NCBI GenBank assembly: GCA_030849945.1
Contig: JAVDKK010000001.1
Span: 1,302,001 to 1,366,000 of the forward strand
Direction of reading: 5' to 3'
Origin: Schauerella fraxinea
Lineage (GTDB): Bacteria; Pseudomonadota; Gammaproteobacteria; Burkholderiales; Burkholderiaceae_B
Length of the DNA: 64,000 nt
The position numbers and the translations under genes are program-made. Shown here in pieces: positions 43,252-52,157 of this stretch. Position 1 is the stretch's first letter. Each line of letters starts with the position of its first letter. Under the pieces are notes generated by a model. It searched no databases. It had not been told where the DNA came from and saw nothing but the letters and a program-made list of their open reading frames with translations.

Positions 43252-44516
43252 GGTTGGGTGCCTTGGAGCAGGGCGTCGCAGCATGCGACGAGTCGATCGA
43301 TGTCGGTTTCGGTGTTGTAGTAATGCGGCGAGGCGCGCACCACCGCGGGTAAAGCCCGAGCGCGTGCATCCAGAAGCGTACTCGACGGATCGCTCGATCC
43401 GATGGAAATTTTTTGCTGGTGCGCGAACGCGACCACTGTCGACGCGGCCAAGCCGGGCAGCGAAAAACTGACGATGGCCGAAGGCCGCTCGCCCAGATCG
43501 TGCACCGTGACCCCAGGCAGGCTGTTCAGGCCATTGCGCAATCGCTGCGCCAGCGCATGGCAACGCGCCTCGATCGACGTCAAGCCCAATCCCTGCGCGT
43601 AATCGATTGCCGCGCCCAATCCCAGTTGTGCGGCGATATTGCTTTCCCAGGTTTCGAACCGGCGTGCATCGTCGCGTAAAGAATAGGTGTCGACGGCGGT
43701 CCAGGGCGCGGCGAAGTGATCGATCATTGGCGGTTCGAGCTGCTCGAGCAGACCGCGTCGCACATACAGAAAGCCGGTGCCGCGTGGGCCACGCAAAAAT
43801 TTTCGGCCGGTGGCCGAGAGCATGTCGCAGCCGAGTGCGTTCACATCGACCGGCATCTGGCCCACGGCCTGGCACGCGTCAAGCAGATAAGGGACGCGGG
43901 CCGCCCGGGCAATGCGGCCGATGGCCGCAGCCGGATTGGTCAGCCCGCCGTTGGTGGGCACCCAAGTCACGGAAATCAGTTTGACACGCCCATCGATCAT
44001 GCGCGCCAGTGCCGCTGGATCCGTCTGACCGCTGGCGTCGTTGGGGATGACCTCGATGCTCACCCCGGTACGGCGCGCCATCTGCAGATAGGCCACGTAG
44101 TTGGCGGCGTATTCGGCCTGCACCGTCAGGATGCGATCGCCCGGTGCAAATCGCAAAGCGTAAAACGCCATCTGCCAAGCCACGGTCGCGTTCTCGGTGA
44201 GCGCAATTTCGTCCTTGGATGCCCCGAGCAGCGACGCCACACTGGCATAGACGTTTTGATGGCGGTCGGCGGCCAGCGCGGCCGCTTCGTAGCCGCCCAC
44301 CTCGGTTTCGAGATCGATGTGCGCCTTCACGGTATCCACGACCTGACGCGGCATCAGCGCGGCGCCCGCGTTATTGAGATAGGCGCGGTGCGATGCGGCC
44401 GGTGTGTCGGCACGGATCCGTTCGAGATCGAGCCCAGCCACTGGGGCAGGCGTCGAGGCGGAATTGAACGCAGCGGAAGAGGGTGGCCCGACCGCTTGAT
44501 CGCGCGCGCCGTTCAC
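43248..44516 (-). CDS. Class V aminotransferase (PLP-dependent, cysteine desulfurase fold)
   Basis: PLP enzyme of 422 residues. The core reads RAYLNNAGAALMPRQVVDTVKAHIDLE, TENATVAWQMAFYALRF, VTWVPTNGGLTNPA, YLLDACQAVGQMPVDV and the Schiff-base Lys in SATGRKFLRGPRGTGFLYV. The fold covers desulfurases, kynureninases and isopenicillin epimerase-like enzymes; the LLDACQAVGQ/GRKFLRGPRG variant is the epimerase-like or generic group. It overlaps the nitrilase gene upstream and the SnoaL gene downstream by 4 bases each, so the three are one operon. The joint substrate is probably a nitrile, amide or amine (inference). Confidence 0.85.
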   Translation of the reverse strand: MNGARDQAVGPPSSAAFNSASTPAPVAGLDLERIRADTPAASHRAYLNNAGAALMPRQVVDTVKAHIDLETEVGGYEAAALAADRHQNVYASVASLLGASKDEIALTENATVAWQMAFYALRFAPGDRILTVQAEYAANYVAYLQMARRTGVSIEVIPNDASGQTDPAALARMIDGRVKLISVTWVPTNGGLTNPAAAIGRIARAARVPYLLDACQAVGQMPVDVNALGCDMLSATGRKFLRGPRGTGFLYVRRGLLEQLEPPMIDHFAAPWTAVDTYSLRDDARRFETWESNIAAQLGLGAAIDYAQGLGLTSIEARCHALAQRLRNGLNSLPGVTVHDLGERPSAIVSFSLPGLAASTVVAFAHQQKISIGSSDPSSTLLDARARALPAVVRASPHYYNTETDIDRLVACCDALLQGTQP

Positions 44517-45316
44517 GCGCCTTCCTTTCTGAGTTCGGGCCGGTCGAAACGGCGATTTTCAAGCGCCGGCAGTACTTTGCGTGCATGCGCCAGACGCGCG
44601 GGATCGATGTCGGCAAAGAACAGCGCGGGCGCTTCACCTGCGCGCGCCGTGACCACGCCCAGAGGATCGACCACCATGCTGGCGCCAATATTGCGTTCGC
44701 CGCATTCGCCCACCGCCACCATGTAGCAGGTGTTCTCGAGCGCCCGCGCGGTCACCAGCACTTCCCAGTGCATTTCTTTCAATGGGCCCTTGACCCACGC
44801 CGAGGGCAGCACGAGCACATCGGCGCCATCGTGTGCCAAACGCCGCGCAAGTTCGGGAAACCGCACGTCGTAGCAGGTCATCAGGCCGACCTTCAATCCG
44901 CCCACCTCGAGCAGCGGCGGCACTTGCGTGCCGGGCGTGACGTTGGTCGACTCTTTCATCGAGAAGGCATCGTAGAGATGCAGCTTGATGTAGCGTGCGA
45001 CGATCTTGCCCGCGCGCAACGCGATCAGATTATTGTGAATGCGCCCGTCGCCCGTCGGGCTGTGCACGCACATCATCGTCGTCATGTCGTTGTCGGCACT
45101 GGCCGACAGCAATTGCGACAGGAACGGGCCGTCCAGCGGCTGCGCCGACTTGCGCACGATATCCGGGTCGGTGATGTCGCGCGCCAGGATGCCCTCGGGC
45201 AACACGAGCAACTGGGCGCCGCCGGCCTGCGCCGACGCCATCAACTTCACGCAGGTGTTCGCGTTTTCCTGCCATTCGCGGGCGACCGCGAATTGGCCTA
45301 AAGCAACTTTCAACAT
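44513..45316 (-). CDS. Carbon-nitrogen hydrolase (nitrilase superfamily)
   Basis: Amidase-type protein of 267 residues with the intact catalytic set: Glu41 (LPEG), Lys111 (YIKLHLYDAF) and Cys148 (MTCYDVRFPEL). Length and these motifs fit the omega-amidase or deaminated-glutathione amidase branch. It hydrolyses a small amide in the cytosol. The Lys-His-Leu-Tyr stretch matches the family. It begins a three-gene coupled operon with a class V aminotransferase and a SnoaL-like protein. Confidence 0.88.
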   Translation of the reverse strand: MLKVALGQFAVAREWQENANTCVKLMASAQAGGAQLLVLPEGILARDITDPDIVRKSAQPLDGPFLSQLLSASADNDMTTMMCVHSPTGDGRIHNNLIALRAGKIVARYIKLHLYDAFSMKESTNVTPGTQVPPLLEVGGLKVGLMTCYDVRFPELARRLAHDGADVLVLPSAWVKGPLKEMHWEVLVTARALENTCYMVAVGECGERNIGASMVVDPLGVVTARAGEAPALFFADIDPARLAHARKVLPALENRRFDRPELRKEGA

Positions 45317-45445
45317 GGTCGTGCCTTCCTATGAACCAGGCTGTGAATCTACTAGAGTAACCGCCCGGGCAGGGCACAAGACAGTGGGGTGTCGGGCGAA
45401 ATACGACGTCGCCAGGGCCCGGTCGGGCAAGCATGCAAAATGCGT

Positions 45446-45922
45446 TTACATGAGCGACAGATACAGCGACTCTTTCACCTCTTCCATCACGATGTAGCTG
45501 CGCGAGGTGGCGGAAGCCGGCAGGCGTTTCAAAAGTTCGCCCAACAGTTTTCGATACGCGCGCATCTCCGGCAATCGCGCCTTCACCAGATAGTCGAATT
45601 CGCCCGATACGAGATGGCACTCGAGCACTTCCGGGATCTGCAGCAGTTCGCGGCGCACTTTGTCGAACACGTCTCCCGATTTGGCAGACAGGTTGATCTC
45701 CAGAAAAACCAGTAACTCTTTTTTGACCGCTTTCGGGTTGAGCCGCGCGTAATATCCTTCGATGACGCCTTCGCGTTCCATCCGCTTGACGCGCTCGGAA
45801 CACGGTGTGGTCGACAGGTTTACCTTTGCCGCCAGTTCGGTGATGGCGATGCGGCCGTCTTTCTGCAGAATGTCGAGGATGTTCAGGTCGGTACGGTCGA
45901 GTTCACGCATTTTTGTCTGCAA
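45446..45922 (-). CDS. Lrp/AsnC-family regulator
   Basis: Regulator of 158 residues: HTH region LDRTDLNILDILQKDGRIAITELAAKVNLSTTPCSERVKRMEREGVI (about 8-54) followed by the RAM effector domain (LLVFLEINLSAKSGDVFDKVRRELLQIPEVLECHLVSGEFDYLVKARL). It is divergent from dadA across 122 bases, a common place for an amino-acid-sensing regulator. It probably controls dadA in response to an amino acid. It resembles the BkdR/DadR branch of the family. Confidence 0.9.
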   Translation of the reverse strand: MQTKMRELDRTDLNILDILQKDGRIAITELAAKVNLSTTPCSERVKRMEREGVIEGYYARLNPKAVKKELLVFLEINLSAKSGDVFDKVRRELLQIPEVLECHLVSGEFDYLVKARLPEMRAYRKLLGELLKRLPASATSRSYIVMEEVKESLYLSLM

Positions 45923-45944
45923 ACATGCCTTTTCAGGCGAATTT

Positions 45945-45961
45945 TCCGGGTAGAGCCCGGA
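45945..45961. promoter_or_regulatory. Hairpin/dyad in the lrp-dadA promoter gap
   Basis: TCCGGG-TAGAG-CCCGGA is a perfect 6-base stem with a 5-base loop. It is flanked by two TTTCAGGC direct repeats (about 45931 and 45975). A regulatory site for the Lrp protein or an attenuator for dadA would fit the place, but neither is shown by the sequence. Confidence 0.4.
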
Positions 45962-46044
45962 TTTTAGGCCACATTTCAGGCAAAAAAACTGATCGGATGT
46001 CGATAGACTGGTGAAATTGTCTATCCATAATCGAGGGGTTCATC

Positions 46045-47349
46045 ATGCACGTGATTGTGCTCGGAAGCGGCGTGATCGGTACGACCACCGCCTACTACTT
46101 GGCGCGTCAGGGCGTGAGAGTCACGGTTGTGGATCGCCAAGCGGCGCCCGCCAAGGAAACCAGTTATCGCAATGCCGGCCAGGTGTCCCCGGGATATTCC
46201 ACGCCGTGGGCGGCACCGGGCATTCCGCTCAAGGCGTTGAAGTGGATGTTCAAAAAGCATTCGCCCTTGGCCATTCGTCCTGACGGCACGCTTTATCAGT
46301 TGCGCTGGATGGCCGCCATGCTGTCGAACTGTTCGCCGGCTCGGTATGCCGTCAACAAGGAACGCATGCTGCGTCTGGCCGAGTACAGCCGCGATTGCCT
46401 GGGTGCGGTCCGCAGCGAAACCGGTATTCATTATGAAGAGCGCACGCGCGGCACGCTGCAGCTCTTTCGCACCGATGCACAAATGGAAGCGGCGCGGCGC
46501 GATATCGCCGTGCTGGAAGAGGTCGGCGTGCCGTACGAGCTGCTCGACGCCGCGCAGTTGGCTGCCGTCGAACCTGCGCTCGGCCGTCCCGGCAGCACGC
46601 TCACCGGCGGCTTGCGGCTGCCCAATGATGAAACCGGCGACTGCCACATGTTTACGACCAAGCTTGCCGCGCTGGCCGTGAACATGGGCGTTGAATTTCG
46701 CTTCAACGAAAACGTCGAGGCATTGATTACCGAGGGCGACACCGTGATGGGTGTGCGCGTGGGTAATGAGGTGCTGAAGGCAGATCGTTATGTGACGGCG
46801 TTCGGCAGTTATTCGCGCAATTTCTTGACGCCGCTCGGGCTGGATCTGCCGGTGTATCCGGTGAAGGGCTATTCGCTCACGATCCCGATCACCAATGCGG
46901 CGGCGGCGCCAATGTCCACGGTGCTGGACGAAACCTACAAGGTCGCGGTCACGCGCTTCGACGATCGCATCCGTGTGGGCGGCATGGCCGAGTTGTCCGG
47001 TTTCGACCTGAGCTTGAAAGCGGCGCGCCGCGCCACGCTCGAGCTCGTCGTCAACGATCTGTATCCCGGTAGCGGCGATCTGGCGCGGGCTGAGTTCTGG
47101 ACGGGCTTGCGCCCCATGACGCCCGACAGCACCCCGATCGTGGGCCGCACGCGCTATCGCAACCTGTTCCTGAACACGGGGCACGGCACCTTGGGCTGGA
47201 CCATGGCGTGCGGCTCCAGCAAGCTGGTGGCCGATATGATGACGGGCCATCGTCCCGAGATCAGCATCGAGGGCCTGGAGCTGTCGCGCTACGGCGCTGC
47301 CGCCAATGAAGGCCGCACGTTCAACACGGTGCCGCGCGGCGCGTCATAA
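46045..47349 (+). CDS. dadA: D-amino-acid dehydrogenase small subunit
   Basis: FAD-dependent enzyme of 434 residues. The dinucleotide-binding start MHVIVLGSGVIGTTTAYYLARQGVRVTVVDRQ (GxGxxG at 7-12) is followed by GQVSPGYSTPWAAPGIPLKALKWMF and the C-terminal DSTPIVGRTRYRNLFLNTGHGTLGWTMACGSSKLVADMM, diagnostic of DadA. It oxidises D-amino acids to 2-oxo acids, passing electrons to the membrane chain. GAGGGG precedes the ATG at about 6 bases. The Lrp regulator is divergent. No alanine racemase gene is present here. Confidence 0.94.
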   Translation: MHVIVLGSGVIGTTTAYYLARQGVRVTVVDRQAAPAKETSYRNAGQVSPGYSTPWAAPGIPLKALKWMFKKHSPLAIRPDGTLYQLRWMAAMLSNCSPARYAVNKERMLRLAEYSRDCLGAVRSETGIHYEERTRGTLQLFRTDAQMEAARRDIAVLEEVGVPYELLDAAQLAAVEPALGRPGSTLTGGLRLPNDETGDCHMFTTKLAALAVNMGVEFRFNENVEALITEGDTVMGVRVGNEVLKADRYVTAFGSYSRNFLTPLGLDLPVYPVKGYSLTIPITNAAAAPMSTVLDETYKVAVTRFDDRIRVGGMAELSGFDLSLKAARRATLELVVNDLYPGSGDLARAEFWTGLRPMTPDSTPIVGRTRYRNLFLNTGHGTLGWTMACGSSKLVADMMTGHRPEISIEGLELSRYGAAANEGRTFNTVPRGAS

Positions 47350-47437
47350 GCTTCGGCGCGAGCGGCTCGAATTCGAGGCGGTACACTGCCGCCTGGAAGC
47401 GCGATACATCGCGCGCGAACGCAGACTCGAGCCCCGC

Positions 47438-48286
47438 ATGACCGCTCCATCTTCCTCCGATACCACGGCATCGCCCATCGCTTCGGCGACATCGCCTGCT
47501 GCCTCCACAGCGGGCGGCGTCGTCCAGGACGAGCCGGATGCCCGGCTTTTCGTTGCGTCGGTCGAAAAGGGGATGCGGATTCTGGCCTTGTTCGAACAGC
47601 ACACCGGTCCGTTGTCGTTGGCCGAGATCGCGGCCCGTTCCGGGATGGGCCGCAGCGCCGCGCAGCGTTTCGTCTATACCCTGCATTGGTTGGGATATCT
47701 GAAGCGCGACGCGGCCACGCGTCAGTACCTGCCGGCCAATAAGCTGTTCGGTCTGGTGCGCGGAATGACAAGTCCCGATTCACAGCGCGACCGCAGTTAT
47801 CCCATCCTGGCCGAGCTGGCGCGCGAGACGCGCGAAACGGTGTCGTGGGTCGAGCTCGATGGCGATGACGTGGTCATCGTGGTCAACATTCCCAGCACGC
47901 ACATCACGTCCATCAATCTGTCGATGGGTAGCCGGTTTCCGGCGCTCACGTCGTCATCCGGGCAGGTCTTGCTCTCGCAAGCGCCGTTGTCGCAAATCCT
48001 CGAGCGGCTCACCCATTTGCCTCCCGATATACGCGCCCGATTTGGCGATCGCGATACTGAAGAAATTCTCGCCTTGTTTGAAAAAGCGCGCCGCAATGGC
48101 TACTCGTTGACTGAAAAGAATCTCGATCAGAACGGGGTGTCGATTTCCGCGCCGGTGACCGATGTATCGGGCCGGATTGTGGGCGCCGTCAATCTCTCGA
48201 CGCTCGCGCAGCGTTTCGATGTGGATGCCGTTCGGCACGATCTGCTGCCGCGCGTCTTGCAAGCGGCCCGTGCCATTTCAGCATGA
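47438..48286 (+). CDS. IclR-family regulator of the acyl-CoA ligase operon
   Basis: Regulator of 282 residues: an N-terminal Ser/Ala/Thr-rich tail of about 40 residues, the winged helix about 43-105 (FVASVEKGMRILALFEQHTGPLSLAEIAARSGMGRSAAQRFVYTLHWLGYL), then the effector domain (WVELDGDDVVIVVNIPSTHITSINLSMGSRFPALTSSSGQVLLS). The ATG at 47438 is chosen since longer frames overlap the dadA 3' end. Three AATTGCTA-type elements follow in the gap before the ligase gene, which makes it the candidate local regulator. Confidence 0.9.
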   Translation: MTAPSSSDTTASPIASATSPAASTAGGVVQDEPDARLFVASVEKGMRILALFEQHTGPLSLAEIAARSGMGRSAAQRFVYTLHWLGYLKRDAATRQYLPANKLFGLVRGMTSPDSQRDRSYPILAELARETRETVSWVELDGDDVVIVVNIPSTHITSINLSMGSRFPALTSSSGQVLLSQAPLSQILERLTHLPPDIRARFGDRDTEEILALFEKARRNGYSLTEKNLDQNGVSISAPVTDVSGRIVGAVNLSTLAQRFDVDAVRHDLLPRVLQAARAISA

Positions 48287-48291
48287 TTTTT

Positions 48292-48299
48292 AATTGCTA
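48292..48299 (+). promoter_or_regulatory. AATTGCTA element just after the IclR gene
   Basis: AATTGCTA lies 6 bases after the IclR stop, at the start of an unusually AT-rich 190-base gap. The same octamer recurs at 48394-48401 and, inverted, at 48421-48428. Confidence 0.35.
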
Positions 48300-48393
48300 T
48301 CCAATTGTTCTTCTGTTTATTTGACGGAGGGGTAATCGAATTCGCGTTATCCCTAGCTTTTAAGCGCATGGGAAGAGGCATAAGCTACATAAA

Positions 48394-48428
48394 AATTGCT
48401 AGTCAATATTGATAATTGAATAGCAATT
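48394..48428. promoter_or_regulatory. Inverted AATTGCTA pair before the acyl-CoA ligase
   Basis: AATTGCTA (48394-48401) and TAGCAATT (48421-48428) form perfect 8-base inverted arms spaced by 19 bases, about 50 bases before the ligase start. With the direct copy at 48292 this gives three octamers in one gap. IclR proteins bind extended dyads as tetramers, so it is a plausible operator for the preceding IclR protein. Confidence 0.5.
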
Positions 48429-48479
48429 AATAGCCATTTGTCTTTTGCATTGCCGTTGCGGCCTTCGGGCTGATTGGGC

Positions 48480-50066
48480 ATGCGCTTACTTGCTTCCCTC
48501 ATGACCGATCTTCAGCACGTCGACGTTCCGCCCCTCTCCAACGAAACCATTGCGGCCTTGCTGGTGCGGCGTGCGCGTGAGCAACCTGACCAGGTGTATT
48601 GCACATTCGGCGAGGATGCGACCACCTTTGCCGCGCTCGACGCGCGGGTCAATCAAATCGCCAACCTGCTGACGGCAAAGGGTCTGCGCCAAGGTGATCG
48701 TGTGGCGGTGATGCTGCCCGGTCATCCGGACCACCTGTTCGTTATCTTTGCGTTGGCCAAGCTTGGCCTGGTGCGGGTGCCCGTCAACGTGCATCTGATC
48801 GGTGCCCCGTTGGCGCATGTGTTCGAGCAACTGCAGCCGCAGGCGTTGATCGCCGATGTGGCATACGCCTCGGTCGTGCAGGTTCACGCCGACGTGTTGA
48901 CGACCGTGTTGTGGCGCGGCGTGGCGGGCCAGGGCCTGGACGCCTGCGTCGATCAACCGGCCACGGCGCCCGACACCGTAGTGATGCCGGACGACATCAT
49001 CGGCCTCACTCCAAGCTCCGGGACGACCGGCCTGCCCAAGGGCGTGCTGAAATCCGACCGGCATCTGCGCGCCGGGCCGCAAGCCATTCTTCGCCTGACC
49101 GGCGCGGGGCCCGGCGATGTCTTTCTGTTCTGGGAGGCGCTGCATCACGGCGCGGGCGTAGCCGTAGCGATTGCCGCGCTGGTGGGCGGTTTCAGATTGG
49201 CCATGGTCGAGCGCTTCAGCGCATCGCGCTTCTGGGACGACGTACGGCGTCTGGACGTCACGCATATTCATTATCTGGGCAGCGTATTGCCGATGTTGCT
49301 CAAGCAGCCGCCCAAGGAAAGCGATCGCGAGCACCGCGTGCGTATCGCCTGGGGCGGCGGTTGCCCCGCCGACACCTGGCACGCCTTTTCCGAGCGCTTT
49401 GGCGTGGCGATGCGCGAGGGCTACGGCCTGTCCGAACTGATCACCTTCGTCACGCTCAATCCCGATGGCCCGGCAGGATCGATCGGCAAACCGATTTCCT
49501 ATTTCGATGTTCGCTTGACGAACGATGCGGGCGAAGCCGTCCCGGTGGGCGACGCGGGTGAGATCACGATCCGCGCCACGGCACCCGGTCTGGGCTTTCT
49601 GGGGTACTACAACCAGGCGGATGCCGAGGCGTCATCCCGTCGCGGCGAGTGGTTCTGCACCGGCGATCTGGCGACCCAGGATGGCGATGGCTTTCTGTTC
49701 TACGCCGGACGCAAGAAAGACATGTTGCGCCGTCGCGGCATCAATATTTCGGCATGGGAAGTCGAACGCATCATGAGCGAGCACGATGCGGTCGAAGAAA
49801 CGGCACTGATCGGCGTGCCCAGCGATTTGGGCGAGGATGAGTTGAAGTTGTTCGTGCGCTTGCGCGAAGGCCGCCAGCTCGAGCCTTTGGATCTGATCAA
49901 GTGGAGTGCCGAGCGGCTGCCTTATTTCCAGGTGCCGCGGTACGTGACGTTTATCGCCGAGTTTCCGAAAACGCCCACGCAACGCATTCAGAAAAAAGAA
50001 CTGTCGCGCGAGGTGCGTGGCGTGTGGGATGTAGAGACCACGGGCTATCGCATCGGCAAGTCATAA
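48480..50066 (+). CDS. Acyl-CoA synthetase (AMP-forming, CaiC-like)
   Basis: AMP-binding ligase of 528 residues. The P-loop-like motif is LTPSSGTTGLPKGVLKS; later motifs are REGYGLSELITFVTLNPDG, GEWFCTGDLATQDGDGFLFYAGRKKDMLRRRGINISAWEVERIM and the C-terminal Lys in PTQRIQKKELS. It activates a carboxylic acid to its CoA thioester with ATP. The ATG at 48480 is chosen (one at 48501 is possible; a TTG lies at 48474). It is followed by a Bug receptor and a crotonase, so the locus may import and degrade an acid via CoA. Substrate unknown. Confidence 0.85.
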   Translation: MRLLASLMTDLQHVDVPPLSNETIAALLVRRAREQPDQVYCTFGEDATTFAALDARVNQIANLLTAKGLRQGDRVAVMLPGHPDHLFVIFALAKLGLVRVPVNVHLIGAPLAHVFEQLQPQALIADVAYASVVQVHADVLTTVLWRGVAGQGLDACVDQPATAPDTVVMPDDIIGLTPSSGTTGLPKGVLKSDRHLRAGPQAILRLTGAGPGDVFLFWEALHHGAGVAVAIAALVGGFRLAMVERFSASRFWDDVRRLDVTHIHYLGSVLPMLLKQPPKESDREHRVRIAWGGGCPADTWHAFSERFGVAMREGYGLSELITFVTLNPDGPAGSIGKPISYFDVRLTNDAGEAVPVGDAGEITIRATAPGLGFLGYYNQADAEASSRRGEWFCTGDLATQDGDGFLFYAGRKKDMLRRRGINISAWEVERIMSEHDAVEETALIGVPSDLGEDELKLFVRLREGRQLEPLDLIKWSAERLPYFQVPRYVTFIAEFPKTPTQRIQKKELSREVRGVWDVETTGYRIGKS

Positions 50067-50149
50067 CGTCCAATCAACGCAACCGGATTTCGGTGCCGAT
50101 GCGCATATCCACGCAGGGCCACCGGAGCCATCGCAAGGGGAAGTATGTC

Positions 50150-51148
50150 ATGAAGAAGTCTCCGCTGTTTCATCGCCTGCACTGCTTGACCCTGGCCGCT
50201 CTGGCTGTCGGCGTGGCCTCTGTTGCGGCACCGGCGAGCGCAGCCTATCCCGACAAGCCCATCAGCCTGGTCGTGGGCTTTACGCCGGGTGGCGGCGTGG
50301 ATGTGGTTGGCCGCATCATTGCGCAGGGTATGGGCGAAAAGCTCAAGACCTCGGTCGTGGTCGAGAACAAACCCGGGTTTTCCGGAAACATCAGCGCCCA
50401 GTACGTCAAGCGCGCCGCGCCGGATGGTTATACGCTTCTGATGGCGCCCACCACCTCGTACGCCATGACCGAAAAAATCCTCGGCAAGGAAACGGTGGGG
50501 TATGACTTGCTCGCCGATTTCATTCCGGTGTCGACGTTGGGCGAGCTGCCGTTGATCTTGCTGGCCAACAAGCAACTGGGCATGAACAACTTTGCCGACA
50601 TGAGCGCCAAGGCGCGGGCCAATCCCGGTAAGTATGCCTACGGCTCCACGGGTAACGGTTCGACCGAACACATCGTGACCGAACTGTTTCGCCAGCAAGC
50701 CAAGGTTGACCTTCTGCATGTGCCCTATCGCGGCTCGAGCCCGGCCATGTCCGATCTGCTGGGAGGTGAGATCCAATTGATGTTCACGACCTCGCCCACG
50801 GCCTTGGCCAATCTGCCCAGCGGGCGCGTGACCGCCTTGGGCGTGGCGAGTCAGAAACGGCTGACCGTGTTGCCAGACGTGCCGACCTTCGCCGAGCAGG
50901 GCCTGCCCGCCTTCAACGCGGTTGCGGTCTACAGCATCCTGGCGCCGAAGGGCACGCCCGACGAAGTGATCGTCCAACTCAACGCGGCGATCTCGGACGT
51001 ACTGAAAACGCCGGCAATGAAAGACAAACTGTCGCAGTTGGGTGTGGAAGTGGTACAGACCACGCCGCAGCAATCCCGTCAGCGCCTGGAGGCCGAAGTC
51101 GCCAAGTGGAGCACGGCGATCGACCAGACCAAGATCACCGTGCAATGA
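50150..51148 (+). CDS. Bug-family periplasmic receptor of the acyl-CoA ligase locus
   Basis: Receptor of 332 residues. The signal peptide MKKSPLFHRLHCLTLAALAVGVASVAAPASA is followed by AYPDKPISLVVGFTPGGGVDVVGR, VVVENKPGFSGNISAQYVKRAAPDGYTLL, KYAYGSTGNGSTEH, DLLHVPYRGSSPAMSDLLGGEIQ and VAVYSILAPKGTP. AAGGGGAAG lies 6-8 bases before the ATG. It lies between the acyl-CoA ligase and crotonase genes on one strand, so it probably captures the acid that this locus activates. Confidence 0.92.
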   Translation: MKKSPLFHRLHCLTLAALAVGVASVAAPASAAYPDKPISLVVGFTPGGGVDVVGRIIAQGMGEKLKTSVVVENKPGFSGNISAQYVKRAAPDGYTLLMAPTTSYAMTEKILGKETVGYDLLADFIPVSTLGELPLILLANKQLGMNNFADMSAKARANPGKYAYGSTGNGSTEHIVTELFRQQAKVDLLHVPYRGSSPAMSDLLGGEIQLMFTTSPTALANLPSGRVTALGVASQKRLTVLPDVPTFAEQGLPAFNAVAVYSILAPKGTPDEVIVQLNAAISDVLKTPAMKDKLSQLGVEVVQTTPQQSRQRLEAEVAKWSTAIDQTKITVQ

Positions 51149-51271
51149 CGGCGGCCACCGCCACGCCGATGTGCGGGATGCCGTCACCCTGCGTGAGCGC
51201 ATTCGCCGTCGCACGTTAATCCCATTCGACCGGCCGCCGCGCCGGTCGCTGTTTTGCCTGAAGGAGGCCTT

Positions 51272-52039
51272 ATGTCCCACCCCGATCCCTTGACGGTGAC
51301 GATTGCCGACGGCATCGCCCGCATCACGTTCGACCGGCCTGAAGTGATGAACGCGTTCGACGCGGCGCAACGCCAGCGGTTCAAGGCTGCGCTGCTTGCC
51401 CTCGAAAGCGATGCGGCGGTGCGTGTGATCGTGTTGACGGGACGTGGACGCGCGTTCTGTGCCGGGCAGGACCAGAACGAAAGCGCCGCGATGGATGCGG
51501 CCGGCTCGGCGGCGCGGATCGACGACTACATGGATCTGTATGACGTGTTCCGTGGCTTGACCAAGCCCGTGATCGCATCGCTGAACGGCGTCGCGGCGGG
51601 AGCGGGACTGCAGATCGCCTTGATGTCGGATCTGCGTATCGGCTGCGAACACGCGCGCCTCGGCATGACCGAACTCAATGTGGGCTCGGCCGCGATCGTC
51701 GGCAGTGCGTTGCTGCTGCCCATCATCGGCGAGGCGGCGATGAAGCGTCTGGTGCTGCTGGCCGAAATCCTGTCGGCCGATCAAGCGCTATCGATGGGGC
51801 TCTTGCATGAAGTGGTGCCGCAAGCCGAACTCGATACGCGCGTGACGGTGGTGGCGCAGAAGCTGGCGCAGTGGTCGCCCATCTCGGTCGCCATCACGAA
51901 ATCGTGGTGGAAGACGATGTCGGACGAGGCGTTCGACAAATCGGCGCAGGCCGCGCGGCACGGTCACGCATTGAACTTCGCGAGCGGCGCATATACAGCA
52001 GGCGCGCAACGATTTAAAGCTCGAAAGTCGGGCAGTTGA
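51272..52039 (+). CDS. Enoyl-CoA hydratase/isomerase-family (crotonase) protein
   Basis: Crotonase of 255 residues. The oxyanion segment is GRAFCAGQDQNE, and the second is NGVAAGAGLQIALMSDLRIGCEHARLGMTELNVGSAA. The first catalytic Glu is present in MTELNVG. The position of the second catalytic Glu (in the GKSLAMEMV-type segment of classic hydratases) is Arg here (GEAAMKRLVLLAE), so true hydration activity is uncertain. AAGGAGG lies about 5 bases before the ATG at 51272. It completes the CoA pathway cluster with the ligase and Bug receptor. Confidence 0.86.
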   Translation: MSHPDPLTVTIADGIARITFDRPEVMNAFDAAQRQRFKAALLALESDAAVRVIVLTGRGRAFCAGQDQNESAAMDAAGSAARIDDYMDLYDVFRGLTKPVIASLNGVAAGAGLQIALMSDLRIGCEHARLGMTELNVGSAAIVGSALLLPIIGEAAMKRLVLLAEILSADQALSMGLLHEVVPQAELDTRVTVVAQKLAQWSPISVAITKSWWKTMSDEAFDKSAQAARHGHALNFASGAYTAGAQRFKARKSGS

Positions 52040-52088
52040 ATCGGCGGCCGAAGCCGCTTTGTGGTGGCTTCGGCTGAGGCCGCATGGG

Positions 52089-52138
52089 TGGACGCGTGGA
52101 CGCGTGGAAGTGGCTATTCCGGCTATTCCGGCTTTCGG
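52089..52138. repeat. Short duplications (TGGACGCG and GGCTATTCC)
   Basis: TGGACGCG is repeated at 52089-52096 and 52097-52104, and GGCTATTCC at 52112-52120 and 52121-52129 with a third degenerate copy. They lie just before a 22-base tandem array. They point to local slippage in this gap and have no visible coding role. Confidence 0.5.
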
Positions 52139-52157
52139 GGCTGACGGCGCGCCAGTG

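Noticed and set aside
50045..51784. 579-codon minus-strand frame opposite the Bug receptor and crotonase
   Set aside because: It spans two real genes on the other strand and their gap, and has only Arg/His/Gly-rich sequence.
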